Shown here: piece by piece, positions 28,057 to 37,090 of the stretch
How positions within the stretch are numbered: the stretch's first letter is position 1
How the letters are laid out: every line of letters starts with the position of its first letter
The notes under the pieces: generated by a model
Seen by the model: only the letters and a program-made list of their open reading frames with translations
Told to the model about the DNA's origin: nothing
Database searches by the model: none
NCBI GenBank assembly: GCA_036274675.1
Contig: DASUFE010000076.1
Span: 1 to 64,000 of the forward strand
DNA length: 64,000 nt
Reading direction: 5' to 3'
Source of the DNA: DASUFE01 sp036274675
GTDB taxonomy: Bacteria; Pseudomonadota; Gammaproteobacteria; HTCC5015
Translations under genes and position numbers: made by a program

Positions 28057-28614
28057 ATGGGCGAGAATTCGCCACCAGCAGATCTGGACTTGCCGCCCAC
28101 CGAAGGCGCCTGGATCGAGTGCCAACTGGGCATTACGGACAGGAAGTTCGAAATCGAATCGCGCGATGAACTGCGCATGATCAGTCAACATATGGCTGCT
28201 CAGGCACGGCAGTCTCTCTATATATATACACGCGATCTCGACCCGAAACTTTACGATACGGAAGCATTTATAGAAACCCTGTCACGTCTGGCGCGACGCA
28301 GCAAATATTGTTTTATCCAAATACTGCTGCTGGACAGCGACTCCGTTGTCAAGAACGGGCATCGCCTGATCCCTCTGCAGCAGAGACTCGACACCTACAT
28401 CAAAATCCGGAAAGTAGACGAAAAATACAAGGATTATGTATCGGCATTCATGGTCGCGGATGATCGCGGCGTCATTTTCCGTCAATTCGGCGACCGCCAC
28501 GAAGCCGAAGTGAATTACAATGATCCTTCACAAGCTGGAAATCTGTTGAAACAGTTTACCGAAATTTGGGAAATGAGTGCTCCAGATCCGCAGCTGCGGC
28601 AGCTTTATCTTTAG
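28057..28614 (+). CDS. Conserved hypothetical protein (DUF7931-like)
   Basis: 185 residues. The segment IESRDELRMISQHMAAQARQ followed by YIYTRDLDPKLYD resembles proteobacterial proteins with a phospholipase-D-like fold but lacks an HKD catalytic motif. Later segments (GHRLIPLQQRLDTYIKIRKV and FMVADDRGVIFRQFGDRHEA) also fit that fold. No function is assigned. It starts five bases after purB, so it is translated from the same message, and it converges with lysS. Confidence 0.65.
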   Translation: MGENSPPADLDLPPTEGAWIECQLGITDRKFEIESRDELRMISQHMAAQARQSLYIYTRDLDPKLYDTEAFIETLSRLARRSKYCFIQILLLDSDSVVKNGHRLIPLQQRLDTYIKIRKVDEKYKDYVSAFMVADDRGVIFRQFGDRHEAEVNYNDPSQAGNLLKQFTEIWEMSAPDPQLRQLYL

Positions 28615-28635
28615 AACCTGAAACGTGTTTACGTC

Positions 28636-30126
28636 TTATTCTGGACGCATGTAAGGAAACAGCAATACATCCCGGATTGAAGGCGTGTTGGTAAACAGCA
28701 TCACCAGACGGTCGATGCCTATACCCTCGCCTGCTGTCGGCGGCAGCCCGTATTCAAGCGCACGAATATAATCCGCGTCGTAGTGCATGGCTTCCATGTC
28801 GCCGGCTTCTTTTTCCCCCACCTGACGCTTGAACCGTTCAGCCTGGTCTTCGGCGTCGTTCAACTCGGAGAACCCGTTGGCAATCTCACGGCCGCCAACG
28901 AAAAATTCGAAACGATCCGTCACTGAAGGGTCATCGTCGTTACGCCGGGCAAGCGGAGAAACCTCGGTCGGGTATGCCGTAATAAAAGTAGGTTGCCTGA
29001 GATTTCCCTCGGCTGTCTTCTCGAATATTTCAAGCTGGATCTTGCCCGGACCATAGGAATCTTTCAACGGTATGCGCAGACGTCCGGCTATATCCTTAAG
29101 TTGCCGGATATCATCCAGCATCGCCGCCTTTATATCCGGATTGAAATGCAGGATCGCTTCCTTTACTGTCATGCGAACAAATGGCTTTGAGAAATCGTAT
29201 TCTTCGTCGCTATAACGGATTTTTGTGGAACCGGCCACCTCGGATGCGATACCACGCAGCAACTCTTCCGTCAGATTCATCAGGTCATGATAATCGGCAT
29301 AGGCCTGATAAAATTCCAGCATGGTGAATTCCGGATTGTGCTGGGTTGAAACCCCTTCATTGCGAAAATTACGATTGATCTCGAAAACTTTTTCGAACCC
29401 ACCTACAACGAGGCGTTTCAGGTACAACTCGGGCGCGATGCGCAAAAACAGCGGCATATCCAGTGCATTGTGATAAGTCTCAAAGGGACGCGCTGTCGCC
29501 CCCCCCGGAATGGCCTGCATCATGGGCGTTTCCACTTCGAGATACTGGCGCTGCGTGAAAAATCTCCGGATATATTCGATGATTGCAGAGCGGCGCGTGA
29601 ACAGCTGGCGCACCTCCTGGTTCATAATCAGATCAACATAACGCTGGCGGTAACGTTGTTCGGTGTCGGTCAAACCATGATACTTCTCGGGTAAAGGGCG
29701 TAGCGACTTTGTCAGCAGTGCGAGAGAAGCCGTTTTGACAGACAACTCACCTGTCTTGGTTCTGAACAATACCCCGTCGGCCCCGATGATATCACCGATA
29801 TCCCAGTTCTTGAACTCTTCGTACACGCCTTCTGGCAATTCGTCGCGCTGCAAATAAAGCTGGATTCGGCCGGACATATCCTGCAGCTGCACAAAGCTGG
29901 CTTTGCCCATGACGCGCTTGGCCATAATGCGGCCCGCAACATTGACCTTGATTTTCTGCGCCTCCAACTGTTCGTTTTCCAGCGTCCCATAACGCTCATG
30001 CAAAGGAGCCGCCAAAGCATCTCGTCGGAACTGATTGGGGAAAGCATTGCCGCGCTGTCGCAACTCCGAAAGTTTCTGCCGTCGCTGCGCAATCAACTTG
30101 TTTTCGTCAAATTCCTGTTCGCTCAT
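28636..30126 (-). CDS. lysS: Lysyl-tRNA synthetase, class II
   Basis: 496 residues. An N-terminal OB-fold anticodon-binding domain (VAGRIMAKRVMGKASFVQLQ) precedes the class II catalytic domain with motif 2 FEINRNFRNEG and motif 3 GEGIGIDRLVMLFTN. It charges tRNA-Lys. It follows prfB after 38 bases in the widespread prfB-lysS order. Confidence 0.98.
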   Translation of the reverse strand: MSEQEFDENKLIAQRRQKLSELRQRGNAFPNQFRRDALAAPLHERYGTLENEQLEAQKIKVNVAGRIMAKRVMGKASFVQLQDMSGRIQLYLQRDELPEGVYEEFKNWDIGDIIGADGVLFRTKTGELSVKTASLALLTKSLRPLPEKYHGLTDTEQRYRQRYVDLIMNQEVRQLFTRRSAIIEYIRRFFTQRQYLEVETPMMQAIPGGATARPFETYHNALDMPLFLRIAPELYLKRLVVGGFEKVFEINRNFRNEGVSTQHNPEFTMLEFYQAYADYHDLMNLTEELLRGIASEVAGSTKIRYSDEEYDFSKPFVRMTVKEAILHFNPDIKAAMLDDIRQLKDIAGRLRIPLKDSYGPGKIQLEIFEKTAEGNLRQPTFITAYPTEVSPLARRNDDDPSVTDRFEFFVGGREIANGFSELNDAEDQAERFKRQVGEKEAGDMEAMHYDADYIRALEYGLPPTAGEGIGIDRLVMLFTNTPSIRDVLLFPYMRPE

Positions 30127-30164
30127 TTTTCGTATTCCAAAGAATCAGGGAATAATCTGTCCGC

Positions 30165-31263
30165 TTACAAACCTGCCTTCAGACTTGCCTCTATGAATTG
30201 GTCCAGTTTGCCGTCCAGTACCGGCTGTGTGTTTCCCGTTTCCACTCCGGTACGCAAGTCTTTGATGCGGGACTGGTCCAACACATAAGAACGAATTTGA
30301 TGTCCCCAGCCTATATCGGATTTACTGTCTTCCAGAGCCTGGGACTGCGCGCGGCGCTTCTGCATTTCCAGCTCATATAGCTTGGCTTTCAGCTGCTTCA
30401 TAGCCGTATCCTTGTTCTTATGCTGGGAGCGATCGCTCTGGCATTGTACGACACTTCCCGTGGGCAGGTGGGTTATACGAACCGCAGATTCCGTGCGGTT
30501 TACATGCTGTCCGCCGGCGCCGCTGGCGCGATATACGTCGATACGCAAGTCCGCGGGGTTGATCTGTATGTCAATCGAATCGTCGATTTCCGGGGATACA
30601 AAGACGGCCGCAAACGAGGTGTGTCGTCTGTTCCCGGAATCAAAGGGTGATTTGCGCACCAATCGGTGCACTCCAGTTTCCGTGCGGAGCCAACCGAAGG
30701 CATAAGCACCCTCGACCTTGACGGTCGTGCTTTTAATGCCCGCCACTTCACCGGCTGAATACTCGATAATCTCCGTTCGGAAACCCTTGTCCGCGGCCCA
30801 ACGCAGGTACATACGGAGCAGCATATCCGCCCAGTCTTGCGCCTCAGTTCCCCCGGAACCGGACTGTATGTCCAGAAATGCGTTATTAGGGTCCATTTCT
30901 CCCGAAAACATGCGGCGGAATTCGAGGCCGGCGACATCCGTTTCGTATTTTTCGAGATCACGGCTGATGGAATCCAGGGCCTGCGCATCGCCTTCCTCGC
31001 GGATCATCTGTAACAATTCCTCGGCCTCCGCAAGGCCGGCGCCGAGCCGGGTCAACAGACCGACGATGGATTCCAGGCCAGCCCTTTCCTTTCCGAGGGC
31101 CTGGGCATGCTCTGGATTGTTCCAGACGGAACTGTCTTCCAGTTCCCGGTTTATTTCTTCCAGCCGCTCGCGCTTCTGGTCATAGTCAAAGATACCCCCT
31201 CAGCGCCTGTACGCGCCTGGCGAGATCTTCAAGCTTGTTAACGATCGGATTGATTTCCAGCAT
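30165..31263 (-). CDS. prfB: Peptide chain release factor 2, with programmed +1 frameshift
   Basis: The ATG at 31263 opens a 25-codon frame (MLEINPIVNKLEDLARR, ending LRGYL) that stops at an in-frame TGA (31186-31188). A +1 shift at CTT-TGA continues into the main frame and gives 365 residues, the RF2 length. The stop-recognition motif SPF (RKSPFDSGN) and the peptidyl-hydrolysis motif GGQ (GAGGQHVNRTESA) are present. RF2 reads UGA and UAA, and the leader UGA makes synthesis self-limiting. It lies between recJ and lysS in one run of genes. Confidence 0.98.
31185..31200 (-). promoter_or_regulatory. RF2 programmed frameshift signal
   Basis: The minus strand reads AGGGGGTATCTTTGAC: an internal Shine-Dalgarno-like AGGGGG, a short spacer, the slippery CTT and the stop TGA followed by C. 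This is the canonical prfB autoregulatory signal. When RF2 is scarce, the ribosome slips from CUU to UUU and reads GAC. Confidence 0.97.
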
Positions 31264-31338
31264 ATCGAAAGGCTTTTTGGGCAAGCGCGCAATAATACAA
31301 CAAGGCGGCAATCAGGTGAAATGGAAAACGAGATTTTG

Positions 31339-33072
31339 TTAGAGTGGTTCGATATATTGAACGTTGAGCTGTAAATTGCAGAATCCCCTGTATTCATTCG
31401 TTTCGGCCCGGTAAGCCACCCTCACTCTGGATCCCGACCGCAGGTCATCACCCAGCTGATTAAAAGCAATAGCCTCGACTACCTTGCCGGAGGCGGCATG
31501 ATGCAAAACCAATTTAAGATGATTGGAACCGACAATCCTTTTATCGGCCAAGTCAAAAACGCCGTCGAACACCGGCTCGGGAAAATCCTGGCCCCAGGGA
31601 CCGGCCATGTAAATGGCCCGCGCCGTATCGATAGCCAGTTCATCGGCCCCCAGCTCGCCGTCCGACCAGATAATATTTTCTCCGACCTGGGCACCGGTGA
31701 TCATGCTCACTCGTTGAGCCAAGACCCGCTGAAACTCTGCGTAATGTTCAAGACGCAAGCTCAAACCCGCCGCCATTGCATGTCCGCCGAACTTGTGCAG
31801 CAGGCCGGGGTATAGGGTAGCGATTGCGTCAAGTACGTCACGAATGTGTACGCCATTTATCGAGCGTGCAGAGCCTTTCAGCTCGCCATTGCCTCCATCA
31901 GCGAATGCGATTACAGGCCGATGAAGGCGGTCCTTGATGCGAGAAGCCAGTATGCCGATGACACCCTGATGCCAGCCTGCATCGTATACGCATATAGCGG
32001 CGGGAGTATCTGCTTGCTCAAGATTTGAAAACCGCTTGCGCAGAATTTCCATTGCCTGAGAACCCATGGATTGCTCTATGTCCCGGCGCTGGCGGTTCAA
32101 TTCATCCAGTTTGACTGAAAGATCCATCGCATGACCCATGCCATCGCTCAGCAAGCACTCGATTCCAAGAGACATATCGTCCAGCCGGCCTGCGGCATTC
32201 AACCGGGGAGCGACCGCAAAAGCCAGATCTGATGCTGAAATCGACTCCTGATTTCGCCCCCCCACTCTCAACAAGGCTGAAATACCGGGCACGCAATGGC
32301 CACTCCGAATCCGTTTCAATCCCTGATCCACCAAGATTCGGTTGTTATGATCCAAAGGTACCACATCGGCAACAGTTCCCAATGCCACGAGATCCAGATA
32401 CTGAGCCATATTCGGCTCGGGTATCGACTTGTATCCAAACCAGCCGCGGCGGCGTAACTCCGCGCGCAAAGCCGACATGACGTAAAAAATTACGCCTACC
32501 CCAGCAAGGCACTTGCTTGGAAATGCGTCGTCATGCAGGTTCGGATTAACGATTGCCGCAGCCGCAGGCAAACGCGGGCCTGGCAGATGATGATCGGTTA
32601 TGATGACCTCAATACCAAGCCGATTGGCTTCATCCACACCCTCAATGCTGGAGATGCCATTGTCCACAGTCACCAATAAAGCCGGATTCTGGCGGGAAGC
32701 AACCCGTACAATTTCCGGTGTCAAACCATACCCATACTCGAACCTGTTAGGCACAATATAGCCGGTATCGGACGCTCCCATTGCCCGCATTGCACGAACT
32801 GCCAATGCTGCGCTTGTTGCACCGTCAGCATCAAAATCCCCCACCACCAGTACCTTGAGACCATCAATTATGGCTTGAGCCAGTCTGTCAACCGCATTTG
32901 ACATTCCGGAAAGCAACTCCAGCCCATGCAGGTGGGATAATTTGTTTTCCAATTCCTTAATGCCATGGATCTTCCGATTAAGATAAATACGGCGTAAAAC
33001 AGGGTGCAAATCCGCCGGGAGCTCGGCTGAACACCGCGGTTGGCGTCTCTGGATTCTTACGGAAAATTTCAT
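31339..33072 (-). CDS. recJ: Single-stranded-DNA exonuclease RecJ
   Basis: 577 residues from the ATG at 33072 (MKFSVRIQRR), which overlaps the stop of the upstream gene; the frame is open 45 codons further but lies within that gene. DHH-family motifs are VGDFDADGATSA, VTVDNGISS, ITDHHLPG, and the DHHA1 motif KFGGHAMAAGLSL. It degrades single strands 5' to 3' in recombination and mismatch repair. It is followed by prfB after 75 bases. Confidence 0.97.
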   Translation of the reverse strand: MKFSVRIQRRQPRCSAELPADLHPVLRRIYLNRKIHGIKELENKLSHLHGLELLSGMSNAVDRLAQAIIDGLKVLVVGDFDADGATSAALAVRAMRAMGASDTGYIVPNRFEYGYGLTPEIVRVASRQNPALLVTVDNGISSIEGVDEANRLGIEVIITDHHLPGPRLPAAAAIVNPNLHDDAFPSKCLAGVGVIFYVMSALRAELRRRGWFGYKSIPEPNMAQYLDLVALGTVADVVPLDHNNRILVDQGLKRIRSGHCVPGISALLRVGGRNQESISASDLAFAVAPRLNAAGRLDDMSLGIECLLSDGMGHAMDLSVKLDELNRQRRDIEQSMGSQAMEILRKRFSNLEQADTPAAICVYDAGWHQGVIGILASRIKDRLHRPVIAFADGGNGELKGSARSINGVHIRDVLDAIATLYPGLLHKFGGHAMAAGLSLRLEHYAEFQRVLAQRVSMITGAQVGENIIWSDGELGADELAIDTARAIYMAGPWGQDFPEPVFDGVFDLADKRIVGSNHLKLVLHHAASGKVVEAIAFNQLGDDLRSGSRVRVAYRAETNEYRGFCNLQLNVQYIEPL

Positions 33073-34052
33073 CAGGCTTTCTGTTCGTAAAAATTTAGCG
33101 GATGCCGCCGCTTCCAGAAACGCTTCAAGGAATTGCGCCGTATTACAAAACGACGACCATCGGCCGGATCGATTACAATCTCCTTGACAAGCCCTTTTTG
33201 TAGCCAAGCATACGCCTGTTCAAACCAGTTCATCTCCATCAATTCGAGCCCTGACTTACGATCATTAATTTTCGAATCCAATGATTCATCGAACACCAGG
33301 ATATCGTGATCATCACCGGAAAATACAGCTTCATCCAATCTTTGTACGCTAACAATATTAAGGGCGCGACATGCTGTTCGCATATCCAAAGAGTGCGTTA
33401 CGACGTGTCCCACCGTATATCCCAGAATTTGGACAGCCCTCCCTGTATATATCCAGACCCCGTTTACGGGTAATTCTCCGCGCTGCTCTCGCCTTATATT
33501 GACGGGATGCTGATGCAACAGGATTTGCAGTTCATTCATCAGCAGACGCCACTCGGCAGCAGAAGCCTTGCCGGTCAATATTCCACCAACCGGCCGCCCC
33601 TGCATTTCCTGTAAAGCCGGCACGCTTCCGGATATCTCCTTTCCGGACAACAAATACCAGCGATTTGAGGGAGCCTTTTCAATCCAGAGGTCGTCCGGCA
33701 GATACTCATTTATAGCATCGACCAGTAATTGCGCTTCAGTTCTTGTCAGCACGAAATGAGAACGATCAAACACAAGCGCATCGGCGATATCGGCACGCAG
33801 ATGCACCGGTTCGCAGTAATAGCAATACTCATCCGGAAACCGCAGGAAATCACACCAATAGGCTACTTTGCTTTCAGCCATACTTTTGCGCCCGGAAGTC
33901 AGGTACGCCAGCAACAACGCCCGCCCGCACTCCTTCAGAGAGGAGTCTACATCTGAACGCGACAACAAATGCTGTAAGCAAGGTAACTTAAAATGCGCAG
34001 GCTCAGGCGCTGGATGAAACAAACCGGGTAATATGAAGATGAGTCGCACCAC
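33072..34052 (-). CDS. RpfE-like / phosphoglycerate-mutase-like protein
   Basis: 326 residues. The N-terminus MVRLIFILPGLFHPA, the CDFLRFPDEYCYYCEPVHLR-like segment and the C-terminal acidic patch DHDILVFDESL match proteins annotated as RpfE-type or cofactor-independent phosphoglycerate mutase-like beside recJ in proteobacteria. No complete phosphoglycerate mutase metal site is visible, so enzyme activity is doubtful. It overlaps recJ by the TGATG junction, which indicates translational coupling. The gene neighbourhood (RpfE-recJ-prfB-lysS) resembles part of the Xanthomonas rpf region. Confidence 0.55.
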   Translation of the reverse strand: MVRLIFILPGLFHPAPEPAHFKLPCLQHLLSRSDVDSSLKECGRALLLAYLTSGRKSMAESKVAYWCDFLRFPDEYCYYCEPVHLRADIADALVFDRSHFVLTRTEAQLLVDAINEYLPDDLWIEKAPSNRWYLLSGKEISGSVPALQEMQGRPVGGILTGKASAAEWRLLMNELQILLHQHPVNIRREQRGELPVNGVWIYTGRAVQILGYTVGHVVTHSLDMRTACRALNIVSVQRLDEAVFSGDDHDILVFDESLDSKINDRKSGLELMEMNWFEQAYAWLQKGLVKEIVIDPADGRRFVIRRNSLKRFWKRRHPLNFYEQKA

Positions 34053-34093
34053 GAAATGATAACGGGGTTTACCGCGCTCGTGGAACTAAAGAT

Positions 34094-34119
34094 ATGCGGC
34101 CCCTTACAAGGGGCCGCAT
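34094..34119 (-). terminator. Hairpin after fbaB
   Basis: Perfect 12-bp arms (ATGCGGCCCCTT and its complement) enclose only AC, so the real loop is probably four to six bases. It lies 12 bases after the fbaB stop. The T tract in the minus direction is weak (ATCTTTAG), but position and stability support termination. Confidence 0.75.
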
Positions 34120-34130
34120 TAAAAGGATTA

Positions 34131-35192
34131 TCAGGCTATTGCAACCTGTTTGGACAAATAGACATCCTGGATAGCCTGCAACAGCGCTGCGCCTTCTTTC
34201 AGCGGCCGCTGGAACGCCTTACGACCCGAAATCAGGCCCATACCACCAGCACGTTTATTAATTACCGCGGTAGCTACGGCTTCAGCCAGATCAGATGCGC
34301 CCTTAGATTCACCACCAGAATTAATCAGGCCCGCCCGACCGTTGTAACAGTTCAGAACCTGATAGCGTGTCAAATCAATCGGGTGATCACTGGCTAGCTC
34401 GGTATAAATCGCATCCGACGTTTTTCCGTATGGATTTTCTTTAGTGGAAATAGCCTTGTAACCACCATTATTGGTAGGCATCTTCTGTTTGATGATATCA
34501 GCCTCAATGGTTACTCCGAGGTGATTCGCCTGCGAAGAAAGGTCGGCGGAAGTGTGATAATCCTTATCTTTCTTGAAGGCATTGTTACGGAGGTAGCACC
34601 ATAAAATGGTAGCCATACCAAGGTCATGCGCCATCTTGAAAGCCTGGCTCACCTCGACGATTTGCCGGCCCGATTCGGGAGAACCAAAATAGATAGTAGC
34701 TCCTACCGCCACCGCACCCATGTCCCACGCCTGCTTGATAGTCCCAAACATGATTTGATCGAACTTGTTTGGATAAGTCAGGAATTCGTTATGGTTAACC
34801 TTCACGATGAAAGGAATTTTGTGAGCATACTTACGTGCAACAGCGCCCAGCACCCCGTATGTGGAGGCAACAGCGTTGCATCCTCCCTCAATCGCCAGTT
34901 TGACGATATTTTCTGGATCAAAATAATCCGGGTTCGGGGCGAACGAGGCACCTGCAGAATGCTCAATTCCCTGATCGACGGGCAAAATAGAAAGATAACC
35001 GGTATTAGCCAAACGGCCATGATTGAACATGGCATTTAATCTCCGCAGCACGGGCGTCGGACGATCCGACAGAGCCCACACACGGTCTACGAAATCGGGG
35101 CCAGGCAGATGCAGGCGAGAGGCAGGCACTTTGGCCTTGTAGGTCAGAAGATCTTTTGCGTCTTTACCCAGAATGCTTTCTACGTCGATCAT
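34131..35192 (-). CDS. fbaB: Class I fructose-bisphosphate aldolase (FbaB/DhnA type)
   Basis: 353 residues aligned throughout with E. coli FbaB. Markers are GRLANTGYLSILPVDQGIEH, NPDYFDPENIVKLAI, VKVNHNEF, the Schiff-base lysine region DIIKQKMPTNNGGYKA, and NKRAGGMGLISGRKAFQ. It cleaves fructose-1,6-bisphosphate, or works in the gluconeogenic direction, without metal. It is a single-gene unit with hairpins on both sides. Confidence 0.97.
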   Translation of the reverse strand: MIDVESILGKDAKDLLTYKAKVPASRLHLPGPDFVDRVWALSDRPTPVLRRLNAMFNHGRLANTGYLSILPVDQGIEHSAGASFAPNPDYFDPENIVKLAIEGGCNAVASTYGVLGAVARKYAHKIPFIVKVNHNEFLTYPNKFDQIMFGTIKQAWDMGAVAVGATIYFGSPESGRQIVEVSQAFKMAHDLGMATILWCYLRNNAFKKDKDYHTSADLSSQANHLGVTIEADIIKQKMPTNNGGYKAISTKENPYGKTSDAIYTELASDHPIDLTRYQVLNCYNGRAGLINSGGESKGASDLAEAVATAVINKRAGGMGLISGRKAFQRPLKEGAALLQAIQDVYLSKQVAIA

Positions 35193-35268
35193 CGCTTTTA
35201 ATCATCCTCGTTTGAGTACTTTATGAGTTTAAGTGCCGGGCACTTGGGAATAACAGCAGACAGGCAGG

Positions 35269-35305
35269 AAAAAGCCTGCCTTGCCATGGGTATGGCAAGG
35301 CAGGC
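35269..35305 (-). terminator. Intrinsic terminator of response-regulator gene
   Basis: On the minus strand a perfect 14-bp stem (arm GCCTGCCTTGCCAT) with a four-base loop is followed by TTTTT. It lies about 95 bases after the stop of the response regulator gene and just before fbaB. Confidence 0.9.
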
Positions 35306-35400
35306 AAAGATAATGGTTTCAATGCCGGAAAGCAACGAAAGATTGCATCCCTGTCCAGATCGGACAAGGCCGCCGCATTCCTGATAAGCCGAGAGCTCTC

Positions 35401-36021
35401 TTAGAGCTGGTGCTCGCTTGTCATTTTGACCAGATGGACAATCGAATCGGCTTTCATTTTGGACATAACGCGCGAGCGGTGCAGTTCCACCGTACGGTGG
35501 CTCAATCCCAACATACTGGCAATTTCCTTGTTGGTTAGACCTTCGAGGACTAGGTCCATAACCTCTTTTTCCCGGCGCGTCAGCTTGTCTATACGATTGC
35601 TGACGAAAGAGGCCTGTTGATGCCTCTGACGTTCAAACTGGTTGAGATCAATCGCTTCCTGTACTCGCGCCAGCAACTCAACATCCTGAAAAGGCTTCTG
35701 AAGAAAATCCACCGCACCGGCACGCATAGCCTTAACGGAATTGGCTACATTCGATTCGGCACTGGTAAAAATAATCGAAGGCTTGATTTCCTGCTGCGCC
35801 AATTCATCTTGCAACTGCAGACCGGTCATGCCGCCGCCTAATTCTGCACTCAACACCAGACAGCTCGGTCTACCCGGCTCGTATTCCTCTAAAAAGGTTT
35901 CTGCCGAGTCGAAAACTTTAACTTGAAAACCTGCTATCTCGAGCGTGTTCCGGATGTTATTTCCCCAAATGGGGTCAGCGTCAATAACAAAGACTGTTGA
36001 TTTCTGTTCCATGTCTTCCAT
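35401..36021 (-). CDS. FixJ-like response regulator lacking the phospho-Asp
   Basis: 206 residues. A receiver domain (1-125) is followed by a LuxR/GerE helix-turn-helix (LTRREKEVMDLVLEGLTNKE then IASMLGLSHRTVELHRSRVM). The usual phospho-acceptor Asp after LVL is replaced: the segment reads SCLVLSAELGGGMTG, with Ser58 at that place. The conserved Thr (FTSAES) and Lys (FLQKPF) remain. Activation may therefore not depend on normal phosphorylation. No cognate kinase is adjacent; the nearest kinase gene is 8 kb away. An alternative start is the ATG at 36012. Confidence 0.88.
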   Translation of the reverse strand: MEDMEQKSTVFVIDADPIWGNNIRNTLEIAGFQVKVFDSAETFLEEYEPGRPSCLVLSAELGGGMTGLQLQDELAQQEIKPSIIFTSAESNVANSVKAMRAGAVDFLQKPFQDVELLARVQEAIDLNQFERQRHQQASFVSNRIDKLTRREKEVMDLVLEGLTNKEIASMLGLSHRTVELHRSRVMSKMKADSIVHLVKMTSEHQL

Positions 36022-36278
36022 ATCATGAACCTCACACTCTGTAAAAGTTATCTTTATATTGGTTTGTGGCGTTCTTCCTATCCCGCCTTAAAAACAACAA
36101 CGACTGACTTTACCTTATCTTTGTAGCAGAATGTTGTGAACCAGATCAACTTTTATACAGAGAAACCCGTAAGTCACACCCATATCAGGGATTTTATCGA
36201 CCCAAATATGCTTGTATAACCCCTTATATAGTAGGAAAAATAAGGGGAAATAAAGAATTTAGTGTTTGGAGATCATCC

Positions 36279-36312
36279 AAAAAACAAGGCTTTCACATTG
36301 AGTAAAAGCCTT
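36279..36312 (-). terminator. Intrinsic terminator of tRNA-Pro
   Basis: On the minus strand, 8-bp arms AAGGCTTT/AAAGCCTT with an 11-base loop are followed by G and a TTTTTT run. It begins nine bases after the encoded CCA of the tRNA gene. Confidence 0.88.
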
Positions 36313-36320
36313 ATTCAAAA

Positions 36321-36397
36321 TGGTCGGGACGGCAGGATTTGAACCTGCGACCCCCTGCACCCCATGCAGGTGCGCTACCAGACTGCGCTACGCCCCG
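36321..36397 (-). tRNA. tRNA-Pro (anticodon GGG)
   Basis: The minus strand gives a complete cloverleaf: acceptor CGGGGCG/CGTCCCG with one G-T pair, D arm with AGCGCAGTCTGGTAGCGC, anticodon stem CCTGC/GCAGG with loop ATGGGGT (anticodon GGG), T arm with GGTTCAAATCC, and encoded CCA at 36321-36323. It reads CCC and CCU codons. It follows merR directly, as in other gammaproteobacteria. Confidence 0.97.
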
Positions 36398-36447
36398 ATT
36401 CTAAAGGGTTGGGATTATAAGGGAAAAATACTGAAGGATTTCTAGAT

Positions 36448-36804
36448 TTAACGCTTGAGTATCTGCAGAATTTCTTCCAGCTCCATTCTAACCTGACGGA
36501 TTATTTGCTGGCTTTGGGAAGTGTCTTCCTTAGCAGACTCGCCTGACAACTGAAGGCGAGCACCCCCGATTGTATAACCCTGGTCATATAACAAGCTTCG
36601 TATTTGCCGAATTAAAATTACATCATGCCTTTGATAATAACGCCGGTTCCCCCGGCGCTTAACAGGTTTTAGCTGGGGGAACTCCTGCTCCCAATAGCGC
36701 AAAACATGTGGCTTCACCTCACATAAATCGCTTACTTCACCAATAGTGAAGTACCGTTTATTCGGTATGGTATTCAGCTCATTGTTGTTGCTGGGTTCCA
36801 GCAT
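36448..36804 (-). CDS. MerR-family transcriptional regulator
   Basis: 118 residues with the MerR winged helix (YFTIGEVSDLCEVKPHVLRY then WEQEFPQLKP, RRYYQRHDVILIRQIRSLLY) and a short dimerisation helix. It lacks a C-terminal ligand domain and metal-binding cysteines, so its signal is unknown. It overlaps the end of ihfA by 26 bases. The ihfA-merR-tRNA-Pro order is conserved in pseudomonads and relatives. Confidence 0.9.
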   Translation of the reverse strand: MLEPSNNNELNTIPNKRYFTIGEVSDLCEVKPHVLRYWEQEFPQLKPVKRRGNRRYYQRHDVILIRQIRSLLYDQGYTIGGARLQLSGESAKEDTSQSQQIIRQVRMELEEILQILKR

Positions 36805-37084
36805 AAGCCTCTACTCTTGCTTTCAGTTTTTGCCCTGGGCGGAAAGTAACAACTCTACGCGCGGAGATTGGTATCTCCTCACCAGTCTTGGGATTTCTTC
36901 CAGGCCGCTGATTTTTATTTCTAAGAGTGAAATTACCGAATCCTGATAATTTCACATCTTCTCCGGCAGCCAAGGCATCCCTGACTTCATCGAAAAACAG
37001 TTCAACAAGTTCCTTGGCTTCCCGCTTGTTAAGGCCCAACTCGTTAAACAGCATTTCTGCCATTTCTGCTTTTGTTAGCGCCAT
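36779..37084 (-). CDS. ihfA: Integration host factor subunit alpha
   Basis: 101 residues. MALTKAEMAEMLFNELGL opens the HU/IHF fold, and the DNA-intercalating arm contains RNKNQRPGRNPKTGEEIPIS with the key proline. IHF bends DNA in replication, recombination and transcription. It starts six bases after pheT, as in most gammaproteobacteria. Confidence 0.98.
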   Translation of the reverse strand: MALTKAEMAEMLFNELGLNKREAKELVELFFDEVRDALAAGEDVKLSGFGNFTLRNKNQRPGRNPKTGEEIPISARRVVTFRPGQKLKARVEAYAGTQQQQ

Positions 37085-37090
37085 GGACTA

